37,119 nt of DNA from Gallionella sp. (GCA_003134595.1 PLBS01000093.1:15068-52186); one strand, 5' to 3'. Shown: positions 1 to 9,621, counted from the first letter of the stretch. A program made the numbers and translations. The notes: generated by a model not told the origin, from the sequence alone.

Positions 1-254
1 CCGATGTTGCCCTCCTGAATCAGATCGGCTTGCGGCAGCCCATAACCGGCATAACCACGCGCCACGCTGACCACCACGCGCAAGTGAGAGAGCACCAACT
101 CACGTGCGGCATCCAGGTCATTCTCGGTTTTGAAGCGCGTCGCCAAGACAAACTCCCTCTCCTGCGATAGAAGCGGGAAGCGGTTTACTGTTTGGACGTA
201 GCCTTCCAAGCTGCCAACGGCAGACGGTACGGGCAAATTCATTGTGGCATTCAT
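1..254 (-). CDS. rpoH: RNA polymerase sigma-32 factor RpoH (N-terminal part, runs off window)
   Basis: Reverse complement translates [85 protein letters not shown], the sigma-32 N-terminus and region 2; AGGAGG upstream of ATG. Confidence 0.93.
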   Translation of the reverse strand, partial: MNATMNLPVPSAVGSLEGYVQTVNRFPLLSQEREFVLATRFKTENDLDAARELVLSHLRVVVSVARGYAGYGLPQADLIQEGNI

Positions 255-481
255 TGTGTTTCCTCCTTAAGGGGATAATTCTAGCACTCGCGGGATTGGA
301 GTGCCAAGGTGGAAAATGGTTCGATGCAGGATTCTGGGGTATGAGCGGCAGACTGCAGCGCATTCAATACGAAGCGATGGGAGCGATTATATGTTCCAGC
401 CCACACCCCAACGCCACCGCCACCGTCTCAACATTACTACTGGCGCACCAAGCGGAAAATCGTGACTTGCCTCTATTTTTT

Positions 482-503
482 TGTCACAATGTCCACTGTG
501 ACA
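482..503. promoter_or_regulatory. Palindromic operator-like site TGTCACA-N8-TGTGACA upstream of first cyc2-like gene
   Basis: Perfect 7-bp arms; a degenerate version (TTGCCACAAT...TGATATGTT) lies upstream of the second copy. Confidence 0.4.
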
Positions 504-593
504 TGATATGTTCCTCTGTATTTTGGGAAGCTCAATAGTCGGATGGCTATGCAAGTTCATCAACTGTATTCTTAAACTCTTTGGGAAAAAGGC

Positions 594-1940
594 ATGAAAA
601 AAATCATTTTATTTCTGGCAGGGATAATGGCTGCTGTGACTTTGGCGTCAGAAGTGTCGGCGCTGCCCTTGTTCGCCCGCCAAACTGGCATGGCTTGTTC
701 CGCATGTCACTTCCAACACTTTCCAATGCTGAATGGTTTCGGTCGTGCATTTAAGTCCGCCGGCTACACCATGATGGGCGCGCAGGGAAAAGTGGAGGGC
801 GAAGGTTTGGCCATTCCCAACACCTTGAACATGGCCGTGCTGACTACTGCAGGTTATGAAAAAACCAATCAGGCTGCTGGTAACAGCCCCCAAAAAACAA
901 CGGGTGATGGCGCATTCTATGTGCCGGGCACCGGCGGTGAACTGTCCCTGTTCCTTGGTGGTCGTGTAAGCGAGAACGCCGGTTTCCTGGCAGAAATTGG
1001 TACGGGTGGAACTGTGGCAGGTACTACTATTAGTGCCGCTCATAGCTCTGCCAAGTTGCCTATCCTGTTTGAATTGACAGTCCCTCAGCTTAAAGTGCCA
1101 GAAGGCACGCGTGCAGGTGTCATACCGTTCACCACGGATGATCATGGTGCGTCCTACGGCTTTGAAGTGCTGAATACCGGCGCCAATGTCGTGCACCAGA
1201 TGAACGCCACGCCTGGTCTGAATGGCGCGCACAGAGCGGCTTTTTCAGCTCAGCAATACATCGGTACCGCTGGGTCCGCAACCGGCCTGGCATTTGTGGC
1301 GAATAACTCCACTGGTTTCATAAACCTGACCAAGTACGACCAGACCGGCATAGCGGGCGGTGCCTTGGCAGTCCTGGGCTCCACTTATGTTCGTGTTGCA
1401 GGTATGTTTGATTTGGCCGGTTGGGATGCGGGCGCAGGTATTCAGATATGGCGCGGCAACTCGGCTGTTGCTGGAGCATCTACATACGCCGACACCAGGG
1501 CAACCGCTATTGATGGCCAGATGCAAGGCGCATTGGGCAATATGCCGGTGGGTTTCTACGCCAGCTATGCCACGGCACCAGCCGGTACTACCAACACGTA
1601 CAACATGGATCCCGCTGCGGCTGTGCCCGGTTCTGCTGTGCTCGTTACTTACGGTACGGCTACCAAGAGTGCCCTCAATATTTCTGTTGAAGTGGGCGTG
1701 ATCCCTGAAAAAGTCACGCTGGGGGCCGCCATTCGTTTCGGCAAGAGCGGTGTCGCAATCGTCGGAGGTGCCAGCAATGCGAGTGATAACGCAATCATGC
1801 TTGTTGCTACCTACAAGCTGGCACAGAACATGATGGCATCCTTCTCCCTCACCAGCGCAAGCGGTGGGTACTGGGATGCGGCTCACCGAGGTGCACTGGG
1901 TAGTGGAACCACCACCATCAACTTGTCTACCTTGTTCTAA
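594..1940 (+). CDS. cyc2: Cyc2-like outer-membrane fused monoheme cytochrome c/porin (copy 1)
   Basis: Signal peptide, ALPLFARQTGMACSACHFQHFPMLNGFGRAFK (single CxxCH), then ~400 aa of barrel-like sequence ending in a C-terminal Phe (INLSTLF). Confidence 0.8.
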   Translation: MKKIILFLAGIMAAVTLASEVSALPLFARQTGMACSACHFQHFPMLNGFGRAFKSAGYTMMGAQGKVEGEGLAIPNTLNMAVLTTAGYEKTNQAAGNSPQKTTGDGAFYVPGTGGELSLFLGGRVSENAGFLAEIGTGGTVAGTTISAAHSSAKLPILFELTVPQLKVPEGTRAGVIPFTTDDHGASYGFEVLNTGANVVHQMNATPGLNGAHRAAFSAQQYIGTAGSATGLAFVANNSTGFINLTKYDQTGIAGGALAVLGSTYVRVAGMFDLAGWDAGAGIQIWRGNSAVAGASTYADTRATAIDGQMQGALGNMPVGFYASYATAPAGTTNTYNMDPAAAVPGSAVLVTYGTATKSALNISVEVGVIPEKVTLGAAIRFGKSGVAIVGGASNASDNAIMLVATYKLAQNMMASFSLTSASGGYWDAAHRGALGSGTTTINLSTLF

Positions 1941-2169
1941 ATTTATTGCCACAATTTTTTCAGGATGTGATATGTTGTGATCTCAGTTGGTAGCGGAAGC
2001 TTGTCATCACTTGAGTTGTATAACGTTAACCAGCCTGAGTGTGTTGTTGGGGCTTTACCTCTTACAACCACGGCGCGCCCCTTGCGGGTGTCTTGCAGAC
2101 GAAAATCGGCTTAGTCGCTTGGCTATGCAAAGTTCATCAACGGTATTCTCAACATATAAGGAAAAAGTC

Positions 2170-3534
2170 ATGAATAAAATCATTTTCTTCCTGGCAAGCG
2201 TAATTGCTGCTGTGACGTTCGCGTCAGAAGCCTCGGCGTTGCCATTGTTCGCCCGTCAAACCGGCATGGAATGCGCGGCGTGTCACTTCCAGCACTTTCC
2301 AATGCTGACCGCCTTCGGTCGTGCATTTAAGGCCGCCGGTTTCACCATGATGGGCGCACAAGGCAAAGTGGAAGGAGATAACCTCTCCATTCCCAACACG
2401 CTGAACATGGCCGTGCTGACCACCATGGGCTACTCCAGGAACAATTCCGATAAAGCAGCTACCATCGATCCTGCACTCAATGCCGCAGGTGTGCGGACCA
2501 CAGGTGATGGCACGGTATACGTGCCTGGCACCAATGGTGAATTCTCGCTGTTCGTTGGCGGTCGCGTCAGCGACTTCGCCGGCGCACTGGCCGAACTCGG
2601 TATGCTGAATGACGCCGGTACAGGTGCTGGCCTCGCTTCCGCCAAGATTCCGATGCTGTGGGAAATGGCTGATGGTACCCGCGCAGGCGTGGTGCCCTTC
2701 ACTACCAACGGCCAGGGCGCATCCTATGGCTATGAAGTGCTGAACACCGGCGCCAATGCCGTGCATACCATGATGTTCATCGGCGGTGACTTCAATGGTT
2801 CCGTTGCACCCGTTCTTTCCGCCCAGCAATACATCGGCACCGCCACACAGGCAACCGGCGTGGCCATTGTGGTGAACAACCCTGGCTACTTCATCAACCT
2901 GACCAAGTTCCATCAGGTCGGGCCTGCTGATCTGGGCGGTACGGCCGCTGCCTTGACCTCCACCTATCTGCGCGCAGCCGGTACGTTTGATCTGGCAGGC
3001 TGGGATACCGGCGTCGGTATCCAGAACTGGAGAGGTTCTTCTACTACTGTTACTTTTGAAAGTGCTGACCCCTTCACGGGGATCATCACACCGGGCGGAG
3101 TGGGGCTGAGTGACACCAAGGCCACTGCCATCGACGGTCAAATGCAGGGCCAGCTGGGCAAAATGCCAGTGGGCTTCTATGCCACCTATGCACGTGCCCC
3201 AGCCCCATCTGGCGCTAATGACAATACGTACAACAGCGGCGGTACCGCTACCAAGAGTTCTTTCAATCTTGCGGCTGAACTGGGCGTGATTCCTGAAAAA
3301 GCTACTGTGGGCTTCGGCATCCGTCGCGGCAAGAGCGGTGGTAGTGCAGGTTCTTTAGTTGCAGGTGCTAACGACAGCGATAACGCGTTGCTGATCGAAG
3401 CCAGCTACAAGCTGGCGCAGAACATGTTGCTGAATCTGGTCTACACCAGCCAAAGCGGCGACTTCTGGAGCGCGGCTAATTCGGCTGCTCTGGGCAGTAA
3501 GCAAACCTACATCAACCTGGCAACGATATTCTAA
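2170..3534 (+). CDS. cyc2: Cyc2-like outer-membrane fused monoheme cytochrome c/porin (copy 2)
   Basis: Start reassigned to ATG 2170 (MNKIIFFLASVIAAVTFASEASA signal peptide); ALPLFARQTGMECAACHFQHFPMLTAFGRAFK; C-terminal INLATIF; clearly paralogous to copy 1. Confidence 0.8.
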   Translation: MNKIIFFLASVIAAVTFASEASALPLFARQTGMECAACHFQHFPMLTAFGRAFKAAGFTMMGAQGKVEGDNLSIPNTLNMAVLTTMGYSRNNSDKAATIDPALNAAGVRTTGDGTVYVPGTNGEFSLFVGGRVSDFAGALAELGMLNDAGTGAGLASAKIPMLWEMADGTRAGVVPFTTNGQGASYGYEVLNTGANAVHTMMFIGGDFNGSVAPVLSAQQYIGTATQATGVAIVVNNPGYFINLTKFHQVGPADLGGTAAALTSTYLRAAGTFDLAGWDTGVGIQNWRGSSTTVTFESADPFTGIITPGGVGLSDTKATAIDGQMQGQLGKMPVGFYATYARAPAPSGANDNTYNSGGTATKSSFNLAAELGVIPEKATVGFGIRRGKSGGSAGSLVAGANDSDNALLIEASYKLAQNMLLNLVYTSQSGDFWSAANSAALGSKQTYINLATIF

Positions 3535-3550
3535 TTTCCAGGCGACTGTC

Positions 3551-3613
3551 CTGATGAAACTACTAGCCATTCGACTAGGCTATCAAAAGACGATAGCCAA
3601 GTCGCTGGTTATG
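3551..3613 (+). repeat. 63-bp covarying-hairpin element, copy A
   Basis: CTGATGAAACTACTAGCCATTCGACTAGGCTATCAAAAGACGATAGCCAAGTCGCTGGTTATG; inner stem GGCTATC/GATAGCC. Confidence 0.85.
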
Positions 3614-3646
3614 AGCTTGGTCAAAGGATAGGTTGTTGCAAAATGA

Positions 3647-3675
3647 CAGGGGAGCCTCGGCTCCCCTGTTTTTTT
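3647..3675 (+). terminator. Rho-independent terminator downstream of the cyc2-like pair
   Basis: CAGGGGAGC-CTCG-GCTCCCCTG followed by TTTTTTT. Confidence 0.9.
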
Positions 3676-3698
3676 ACGTCTGTCATTTCAACTTGTCG

Positions 3699-4070
3699 TC
3701 ATTTCTTTTTCAGCAGCGCCTGCAGGTCAGCGAATGGATTATGGGTCGCTGTGGATGAGTGGTTGTCGCGATTTCCTGGCCGCGCCTGTTCTTCAAGGAG
3801 ACGCATGTGCTCGTTGTCGTGGCAATACAGGCACAGCAACTCCCAGTTGCTGCCATCCGGCGGATTGTTGTCGTGATTGTGATCTTTGTGGTGCACCGTC
3901 AACTCGCGCAGGCGCGCGCCGGCAAACTCGCGGCCGCATCGTCCGCAGATCCACGGAAATAGTTTGAGTGCCCGCTCGCGATAAGTTGCCTCGCGCTCAG
4001 CACTGAGCCGACGCGTCTCGGCGACAACGCGATCAAGCCGGGCGTGATCAGGAGTGGTACGTTTGGGCAT
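3699..4070 (-). CDS. yajD: YajD-family HNH nuclease
   Basis: FPWICGRCGREF...LRELTVHHKDHNHDNNPPDGSNWELLCLYCHDNEH...NPFADLQALLKKK matches YajD; start could be 4070 or 4079. Confidence 0.85.
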   Translation of the reverse strand: MPKRTTPDHARLDRVVAETRRLSAEREATYRERALKLFPWICGRCGREFAGARLRELTVHHKDHNHDNNPPDGSNWELLCLYCHDNEHMRLLEEQARPGNRDNHSSTATHNPFADLQALLKKK

Positions 4071-4079
4071 GATAGTCAT

Positions 4080-4179
4080 GTAGGTTGGGTTACGCGATAT
4101 AACCAGCCGCTTACCCACCGTCTGTTGGCGGGTTAGCGGAGTGGCTAGGGGTCTCATCAAAGCCGCTAACCCAACCTAC
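4080..4179. repeat. Palindromic GTAGGTTGGGTTA repeat hosting a 63-bp element at its apex
   Basis: GTAGGTTGGGTTA (4080-4092) and TAACCCAACCTAC (4167-4179) are perfect 13-bp inverted arms. Confidence 0.75.
4098..4160 (-). repeat. 63-bp covarying-hairpin element, copy D
   Basis: Minus strand TTGATGAGACCCCTAGCCACTCCGCTAACCCGCCAACAGACGGTGGGTAAGCGGCTGGTTATA; same length and architecture with different but complementary stems. Confidence 0.75.
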
Positions 4180-4189
4180 ATCCAAACTC

Positions 4190-4288
4190 TCAGTGATGGT
4201 TGATGAATGCGCCTGTAAGCGTGGCAGGCGGTGGCTGCTTCTTGGGTTTCTTTGCTTCTTTGCTTTTACGTTGCTGTCCTTTAGCCAT
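4190..4288 (-). CDS. Small basic protein, 32 aa
   Basis: MAKGQQRKSKEAKKPKKQPPPATLTGAFINHH* with AAGGAG Shine-Dalgarno; missed by the ORF track (too short). Confidence 0.55.
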   Translation of the reverse strand: MAKGQQRKSKEAKKPKKQPPPATLTGAFINHH

Positions 4289-4501
4289 GATAGTTCTCCT
4301 TGTGGTGTAAACATGTTGAAATATGCGGCAACCAATGTGGTGCGGTTAAAGCGGGTTACCGCCGCTGTGCCAACCACGGTTGCGGTAAGGCACAACGCGC
4401 ACAGATGATAAACCGTCACGAGAAAATGTGAAACTTTTTCTATTTGATCTTGGTCATCTCACGACTCAATGTATCATGCAGAAAACAGCAATCCCATACC
4501 G

Positions 4502-5353
4502 ATGAAGACACCAAAAAGAATCGAACCGCTGATCCAGGACGGCCTCGTCGACGAGGTCATCCGTCAGCTCATGAGCGGCAAGGAGGCCAAGGTCTATGTG
4601 GTTCGCTGTGGCGAAGAGATTCGCTGCGCGAAGGTTTACAAAGAGGCCGAGCAACGCAGCTTCCACCACAATGTCAATTACACCGAGGGCCGCAAGGTGA
4701 AAAACAGCCGTCGCGCCCGCGCCATGGAGAAGGGCACCAAATATGGCCGCAAAGCGCAGGAGGAAGCATGGCAAAGCGCCGAGGTGGATGCCCTGTACCG
4801 TCTCGCCGCTGCCGGTGTGCGTGTGCCCAAGCCGTATAATTTTCTTGAGGGGGTGCTGTTGATGGAGTTGGTGACCGACGACAATGGCCAAGCCGCTCCA
4901 CGGCTCAACGATCTGGTGCTAAGCGCAGAGTTGTCACGCGAGTACCACCGCATAATGATCACCCAAGTTGTGCGTATGCTCTGCGCCGGGATCATTCATG
5001 GTGATCTGTCCGAATATAACGTGCTGGTCGGCAGCGAGGGACCGGTCATCATCGACTTGCCCCAAGCCGTAGACGCTGCGGGCAACAACAACGCCTGCAG
5101 CATGCTCGAGCGTGACGTCAACAACCTGGCTGCCTACTTTGGACGTTTCGCTCCCGAGCTGCTGACCACCGACTATGGCAAGGAGATATGGTCGCTCTAC
5201 CAGAGCGGCAAACTACACCCGGAAAGCCCACTGACCGGGCGCTTCGAGCGCAACGAGAAACCGGCTGACCTGGTCAGCGTCATGCGCGAAATCAATGACA
5301 CGCTCAAGGAAGAAGAAGCGCGGCAACTGTACCGGCAGCAGATGGAAAAATAA
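4502..5353 (+). CDS. RIO1-family serine protein kinase
   Basis: SGKEAKVYVVRCGEEIRCAKVYKE..., GIIHGDLSEYNVLV, PVIIDLPQAVD: RIO kinase motifs. Confidence 0.9.
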   Translation: MKTPKRIEPLIQDGLVDEVIRQLMSGKEAKVYVVRCGEEIRCAKVYKEAEQRSFHHNVNYTEGRKVKNSRRARAMEKGTKYGRKAQEEAWQSAEVDALYRLAAAGVRVPKPYNFLEGVLLMELVTDDNGQAAPRLNDLVLSAELSREYHRIMITQVVRMLCAGIIHGDLSEYNVLVGSEGPVIIDLPQAVDAAGNNNACSMLERDVNNLAAYFGRFAPELLTTDYGKEIWSLYQSGKLHPESPLTGRFERNEKPADLVSVMREINDTLKEEEARQLYRQQMEK

Positions 5354-5374
5354 AACGCCGCAACTGCCAACCAG

Positions 5375-7171
5375 ATGATTACCCCCAACCCAACTCAACC
5401 TGCTGCTACAAAACGCTTATCTCCATTGCGGGATCTGTGGCCTTTCCTGCGGCCTCATCGCGGGCGGATCGCGCTGGCTTTCGTGCTGCTATGCCTCGGT
5501 TCCGGCACTATCCTGCTGGTGCCGCTGGCATTTCGCGACTTGATCGATTTCGGTTTCGGGCAACGTGCAAACACAGATGACGGACTGTTGGGAACATCGA
5601 GTTTGAATGGCCATTTCGCATTGCTGTTCGGGCTGGCCAGCTTGTGGGCGCTGACCGTGTCGGCGCGCTTTTATACTGTGAGTTGGGTGGGCGAGCGGGT
5701 CACGGCGGATTTGCGCAGCGCGGTGTATGAACGAGTGCTGGCGCAGTCGCCGCAATTCTTCGAGACATTGCAAACCGGCGAAGTGCTGTCGCGGCTGACC
5801 GGCGACACCACGCTGGTCCAGACCGTGGTTGGCAGCTCCATTTCGATGGGTTTGCGCAGTCTATTCCAGTTTATCGGCGGCATGATCATGCTGGCGGTGA
5901 CCAGCTTTTATTTGTTTTCTTTGAATCTTGGCCTGATGGCATTGCTGGCGCTGCCTATCTTCATCATCGGGCGTAAAGTAAAGAAACTTTCGCGCGAATC
6001 GCAGGACAAGATCGCGGATGCGTCGGCGCTGGCCGGCGAGATCCTCAATGCCGTGCCGACCGTACAAGCCTATACGCAGGAGCGGCATGAAACCAAGCGC
6101 TTCGCGGATCGTGCGGAAGTGAGTTTCGTCACCGCGATTCGGCGCACTCGCGTGCGTGCGGCGCTGACTGCGCTGATCATCACCGCGGTAATGGGCACCA
6201 TCATCTTCGTGCTGTGGGTCGGCGCGAACCAGGTGCATGACGGCAGCATGACCGGCGGGCAACTGGCTTCGTTCGTCCTTTACGCGGCGTTGGTGGCGGG
6301 TGGTGTGGGCACCATGGCGGAAGTGTGGGGTGATGTGATGCGCGCGGCGGGCGCAACCGAGCGTCTGCTGGAACTGCTGCATGCAGAATCCAACATCGCC
6401 GAGGTTTCCGCACCGCAAACACTGCCGCAGCCCAGGCAGGCGGCGATTCGCTTCGAGCAGGTCAGCTTCCGCTACCCGGCGCGTTTGCAAACCGCCGCGC
6501 TGGACGACATCACCTTGGACATCGCGCCCGGCGAAAGCATCGCGCTGGTCGGCCCTTCCGGTGCGGGCAAGACCACCCTGTTCCAATTACTGCTGCGCTT
6601 TTACGATGTGACCAATGGCTGCATCCGCCTTAATGGGCAGGACATCCGCCAACTTTCATTGCGCGATCTTCGCGACAAGATCGCCATCGTGCCGCAAGAC
6701 CCGGTGATCTTCTCGGCCAATGCGCTGGAAAATATCCGTTACGGTCGCCCTGCCGCCAGCGACGCGGAAGTGATAGCCGCCGCAAGAGCGGCGCTGGTGG
6801 ACGAATTCATCAACCGCCTGCCGGATGGCTATCAAACATTTTTGGGCGAACGCGGCACCCGCTTGTCCGGTGGTCAGCGCCAGCGCATCGCCATCGCGCG
6901 GGCGATTTTGAAGAACGCACCGCTGTTGCTGTTGGACGAAGCGACCAGCGCGCTGGATGCCGAATCTGAAATCCTGGTGCAGGAGGGGCTGAACGCCGCC
7001 ATGCAGGGACGAACCACGCTCATCATCGCGCACCGGTTGGCCACCGTGCAGAAGGTTAACCGCATCGTGGTGTTGGAACACGGGCGCATCGTCGAAACCG
7101 GAACCCCGGAAGATTTGCGCAAACAGAGCGGACTTTACGCTCGGCTGGCGCGTTTGCAATTTGATGTTTGA
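5375..7171 (+). CDS. ABC exporter, fused permease/ATPase (MsbA/LipA-export type)
   Basis: ABC membrane domain; Walker A GPSGAGKTT; signature LSGGQRQRIAIARA; Walker B LLLLDEATSALD. Confidence 0.93.
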   Translation: MITPNPTQPAATKRLSPLRDLWPFLRPHRGRIALAFVLLCLGSGTILLVPLAFRDLIDFGFGQRANTDDGLLGTSSLNGHFALLFGLASLWALTVSARFYTVSWVGERVTADLRSAVYERVLAQSPQFFETLQTGEVLSRLTGDTTLVQTVVGSSISMGLRSLFQFIGGMIMLAVTSFYLFSLNLGLMALLALPIFIIGRKVKKLSRESQDKIADASALAGEILNAVPTVQAYTQERHETKRFADRAEVSFVTAIRRTRVRAALTALIITAVMGTIIFVLWVGANQVHDGSMTGGQLASFVLYAALVAGGVGTMAEVWGDVMRAAGATERLLELLHAESNIAEVSAPQTLPQPRQAAIRFEQVSFRYPARLQTAALDDITLDIAPGESIALVGPSGAGKTTLFQLLLRFYDVTNGCIRLNGQDIRQLSLRDLRDKIAIVPQDPVIFSANALENIRYGRPAASDAEVIAAARAALVDEFINRLPDGYQTFLGERGTRLSGGQRQRIAIARAILKNAPLLLLDEATSALDAESEILVQEGLNAAMQGRTTLIIAHRLATVQKVNRIVVLEHGRIVETGTPEDLRKQSGLYARLARLQFDV

Positions 7172-7339
7172 TTGATTGGGGTGATGACACATTCGAGAAT
7201 ATAATGCGCACAGGGCATGCAGGGATTCGCATAGGTCAGGGGAAAATTCCCGGGCGGCCGGACAGCGGTGGGTGCCAAATGAACGGAAACTTTCAAAGGC
7301 TAAATTTAAGTTGGCTGAAAATAATTACTGGGGAAAATC

Positions 7340-8080
7340 ATGAAGAATTGGTTAGTGGCAATAATGAGTGCGATCATCATAACGATGAGTGGGGCTGGTC
7401 TGGCGGTGCCTATGACCAAGGATCAGGGAGACGCCATACTCAAGGAGCTTCGCGAGATCAAGCAGCTGCTTGCAAGACCTCAGCAGCAAGCTCCGGCAGC
7501 ACCGTCAGCTCCGCCGAAACTGGAGAGCCTGACGGTTAAAGGCGATGCGATATACGTGCTCGGCAAAAGCGATGCCCCGCTGACAATGGTGGAATTTACC
7601 GACTACCAGTGCCCGTTCTGCGCGCGGTTCGAGGCGACCACTTTCCCCGAGATCAAAAAGAACTATATCGACACCGGCAAGCTGCGCCTTATCTTGCGTG
7701 ACCTCCCGCTGGCGGATATGCATCCATTCGCCCTGAAAGCCGCCCAGTCCGTGCGCTGCGCCGGAGATCAGGGCAAGTTTTGGGAGATGAAGGAACTGGT
7801 GTTCAAAAATCAGAACAAGATTGATGTTGATTCGCTGGCCGGTTATGCAAAAGATCTTTCGCTCAATGGCGATACCTTCAAGAGCTGCATGGCCGATGGC
7901 AAGCATCTGAAAGAAATCGGCGACGAAACCAAATACGCCCAATCACTGGGTATCACCGGAACGCCGACGTTCATTCTCGGCAAGGCCGTGGGTGACTCGG
8001 TGGAGGGCCGAGTGATCGTCGGCGCTCAGCCGCTAGCGGCTTTCGAAGCGGCGATCAATGAGATGCTGGGGAAGCACTAG
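7340..8080 (+). CDS. DsbA-family thiol:disulfide oxidoreductase, periplasmic
   Basis: Signal peptide; FTDYQCPFCARFE active site; LGITGTPTFILG cis-Pro loop. Confidence 0.9.
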   Translation: MKNWLVAIMSAIIITMSGAGLAVPMTKDQGDAILKELREIKQLLARPQQQAPAAPSAPPKLESLTVKGDAIYVLGKSDAPLTMVEFTDYQCPFCARFEATTFPEIKKNYIDTGKLRLILRDLPLADMHPFALKAAQSVRCAGDQGKFWEMKELVFKNQNKIDVDSLAGYAKDLSLNGDTFKSCMADGKHLKEIGDETKYAQSLGITGTPTFILGKAVGDSVEGRVIVGAQPLAAFEAAINEMLGKH

Positions 8081-8096
8081 CGCCATTGTTTGGCGT

Positions 8097-8134
8097 AGCC
8101 AACGTAGCGTGCCTGCAGCGCACGCTACATGGCT
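8097..8134. terminator. Long hairpin between convergent genes (possible bidirectional terminator)
   Basis: AGCCA-ac-GTAGCGTGC-ctgcagc-GCACGCTAC-at-GGCT; no strong T-run. Confidence 0.4.
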
Positions 8135-8156
8135 GGATTTTAAAGGCTTCCTGCTA

Positions 8157-9233
8157 TCAGCCCAGCGCCGGGTAATCGGTATAACCCTTGGGTCCGGGCG
8201 TATAGAATGTGCTCATGTCGGGCGCATTCACAGCTGCGCCGATTTTCCAGCGGGCAACCAGATCCGGGTTGGCGAGGAACGGTTTCCCCACGGTGATCAG
8301 ATCGCATTTGCCCGCAGCCAGATCGCTCTCGGCGCGCGCGGCATCGTAGCCGCCGGAGAGGATCAGTTTGCCCTTGAACACGTTGCGGAACGTCGCCTTC
8401 ATTGACTCAGGCACCGGCGGCGCACCCATGGACGAGTGGTCGACCAGATGGATGTAGACCAGCCCGCGTGCATTGAGCTGTTGCGCAAGATAGGTGTAAT
8501 CCGCTTCCATCGCGTCGTACAGCGGCATGTCGTTGAACACACCGAACGGCGACAAGCGTATGCCGACCTTGTCCTTGCCGATCGCCCTGATCACCGCATC
8601 GACGACTTCTAGCACGAAGCGCGCGCGGTTTTCTATCGAACCGCCGTAACGATCCGTGCGCTGATTCGAGTTCGGGCGGATGAACTGCTCGAGCAGATAA
8701 CCGTTTGCTCCGTGCAACTCGACACCGTCAAATTCCGCTGCCACCGCATTCTTCGCGGACTGCGCAAATTCTTCTATGGTGGATTTGATGTCAGCCTCGG
8801 TCATTGCTTGCGGAGTGGCATTCGGTTTCATGCCCTCGGCATCGGTGTACATTTCGCCGACGGCCGCTACCGCAGAAGGCGCCAGAATACGCGCACCCGC
8901 AGGCAGGTTGAGGGCATGGCCAATGCGCCCGCAATGCATGAACTGGATGAACATCTTCGCGCCCTGCGCGTGAACCGCATCAGTAACGCGCTTCCATCCC
9001 GCAACCTGCGCCGCGGAGAATATCCCAGGTATGCGTGGGTAGCCCAGCCCATTGGGAGACGGCGACGTGCCTTCGGTGATGATGAGGCCTGCGGTAGCTC
9101 GTTGCGCGTAATACTGCGCCATGAGCTCGTTCGGAATATTGCCGGTGGCGCGATTGCGCGTCATCGGTGACATGACCAAGTGGTTCTGCAGCGTGAGTGA
9201 ACCCAGAGTGGTTTTTGAAAACAGCAGCGACAT
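8157..9233 (-). CDS. Old Yellow Enzyme family NADH:flavin oxidoreductase/alkene reductase
   Basis: LGSLTLQNHLVMSPMTRNRA...FDGVELHGANGYLLEQFIRPNSNQRTDRYGGSIENRARFVLEVVDAV. Confidence 0.93.
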   Translation of the reverse strand: MSLLFSKTTLGSLTLQNHLVMSPMTRNRATGNIPNELMAQYYAQRATAGLIITEGTSPSPNGLGYPRIPGIFSAAQVAGWKRVTDAVHAQGAKMFIQFMHCGRIGHALNLPAGARILAPSAVAAVGEMYTDAEGMKPNATPQAMTEADIKSTIEEFAQSAKNAVAAEFDGVELHGANGYLLEQFIRPNSNQRTDRYGGSIENRARFVLEVVDAVIRAIGKDKVGIRLSPFGVFNDMPLYDAMEADYTYLAQQLNARGLVYIHLVDHSSMGAPPVPESMKATFRNVFKGKLILSGGYDAARAESDLAAGKCDLITVGKPFLANPDLVARWKIGAAVNAPDMSTFYTPGPKGYTDYPALG

Positions 9234-9527
9234 GGTTGCTCCTCCTTATAAATGGTTTGGATATTTTACAAATAAGAAAAAAGTTTAGCAGGGTGTTGCA
9301 AGAAGGAAGAATGGTGTTGCCAACCCGGCGGACAATATACTCCGAATTAAATGGGGCAGCTCATGCAGACCCCTTTTTGCTGCTTTTCGATTTGCCATTT
9401 TTCACACACTTTAACTAAGACTAAAGATGAATTTCCGTCAGTTTTTAATTCGCCAGCCCTGTCAGTTACATCTCAATAACGCCCGCTACGCTAATATTGG
9501 CGCCGTTTCCGACAATAGGCTTTGTAT

Positions 9528-9543
9528 TGGCATGTAATATGCG
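9528..9543 (+). promoter_or_regulatory. Candidate sigma-54 promoter (GG-N10-GC)
   Basis: TTGGCATGTAATATGC, ~80 bp upstream of the 9622 ORF. Confidence 0.3.
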
Positions 9544-9621
9544 TATTAATAACATAAAGGTAGCAAATTCAAATTCGGCAGTAACAAGCCGTAATGCAGC
9601 AGAAGCAGAAGGAGGTGTGCC

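Noticed and set aside
648-3141. Long minus-strand ORFs opposite the cyc2-like genes (648-1232, 1245-1952, 2224-3141)
   Set aside because: Shadow ORFs antisense to well-supported coding sequence; no domain-like sequence or RBS.
3551-3613. CTGATGA in the 63-bp element as a hammerhead ribozyme core
   Set aside because: No downstream GAAA or NUH cleavage-site arrangement around the required stems.
4098-4160. 63-bp elements as classical RAYT-associated REPs
   Set aside because: CTAC/GTAG next to the stem is present in A-C but is CCCC in D, and no RAYT transposase is in the window; a relationship is not excluded.
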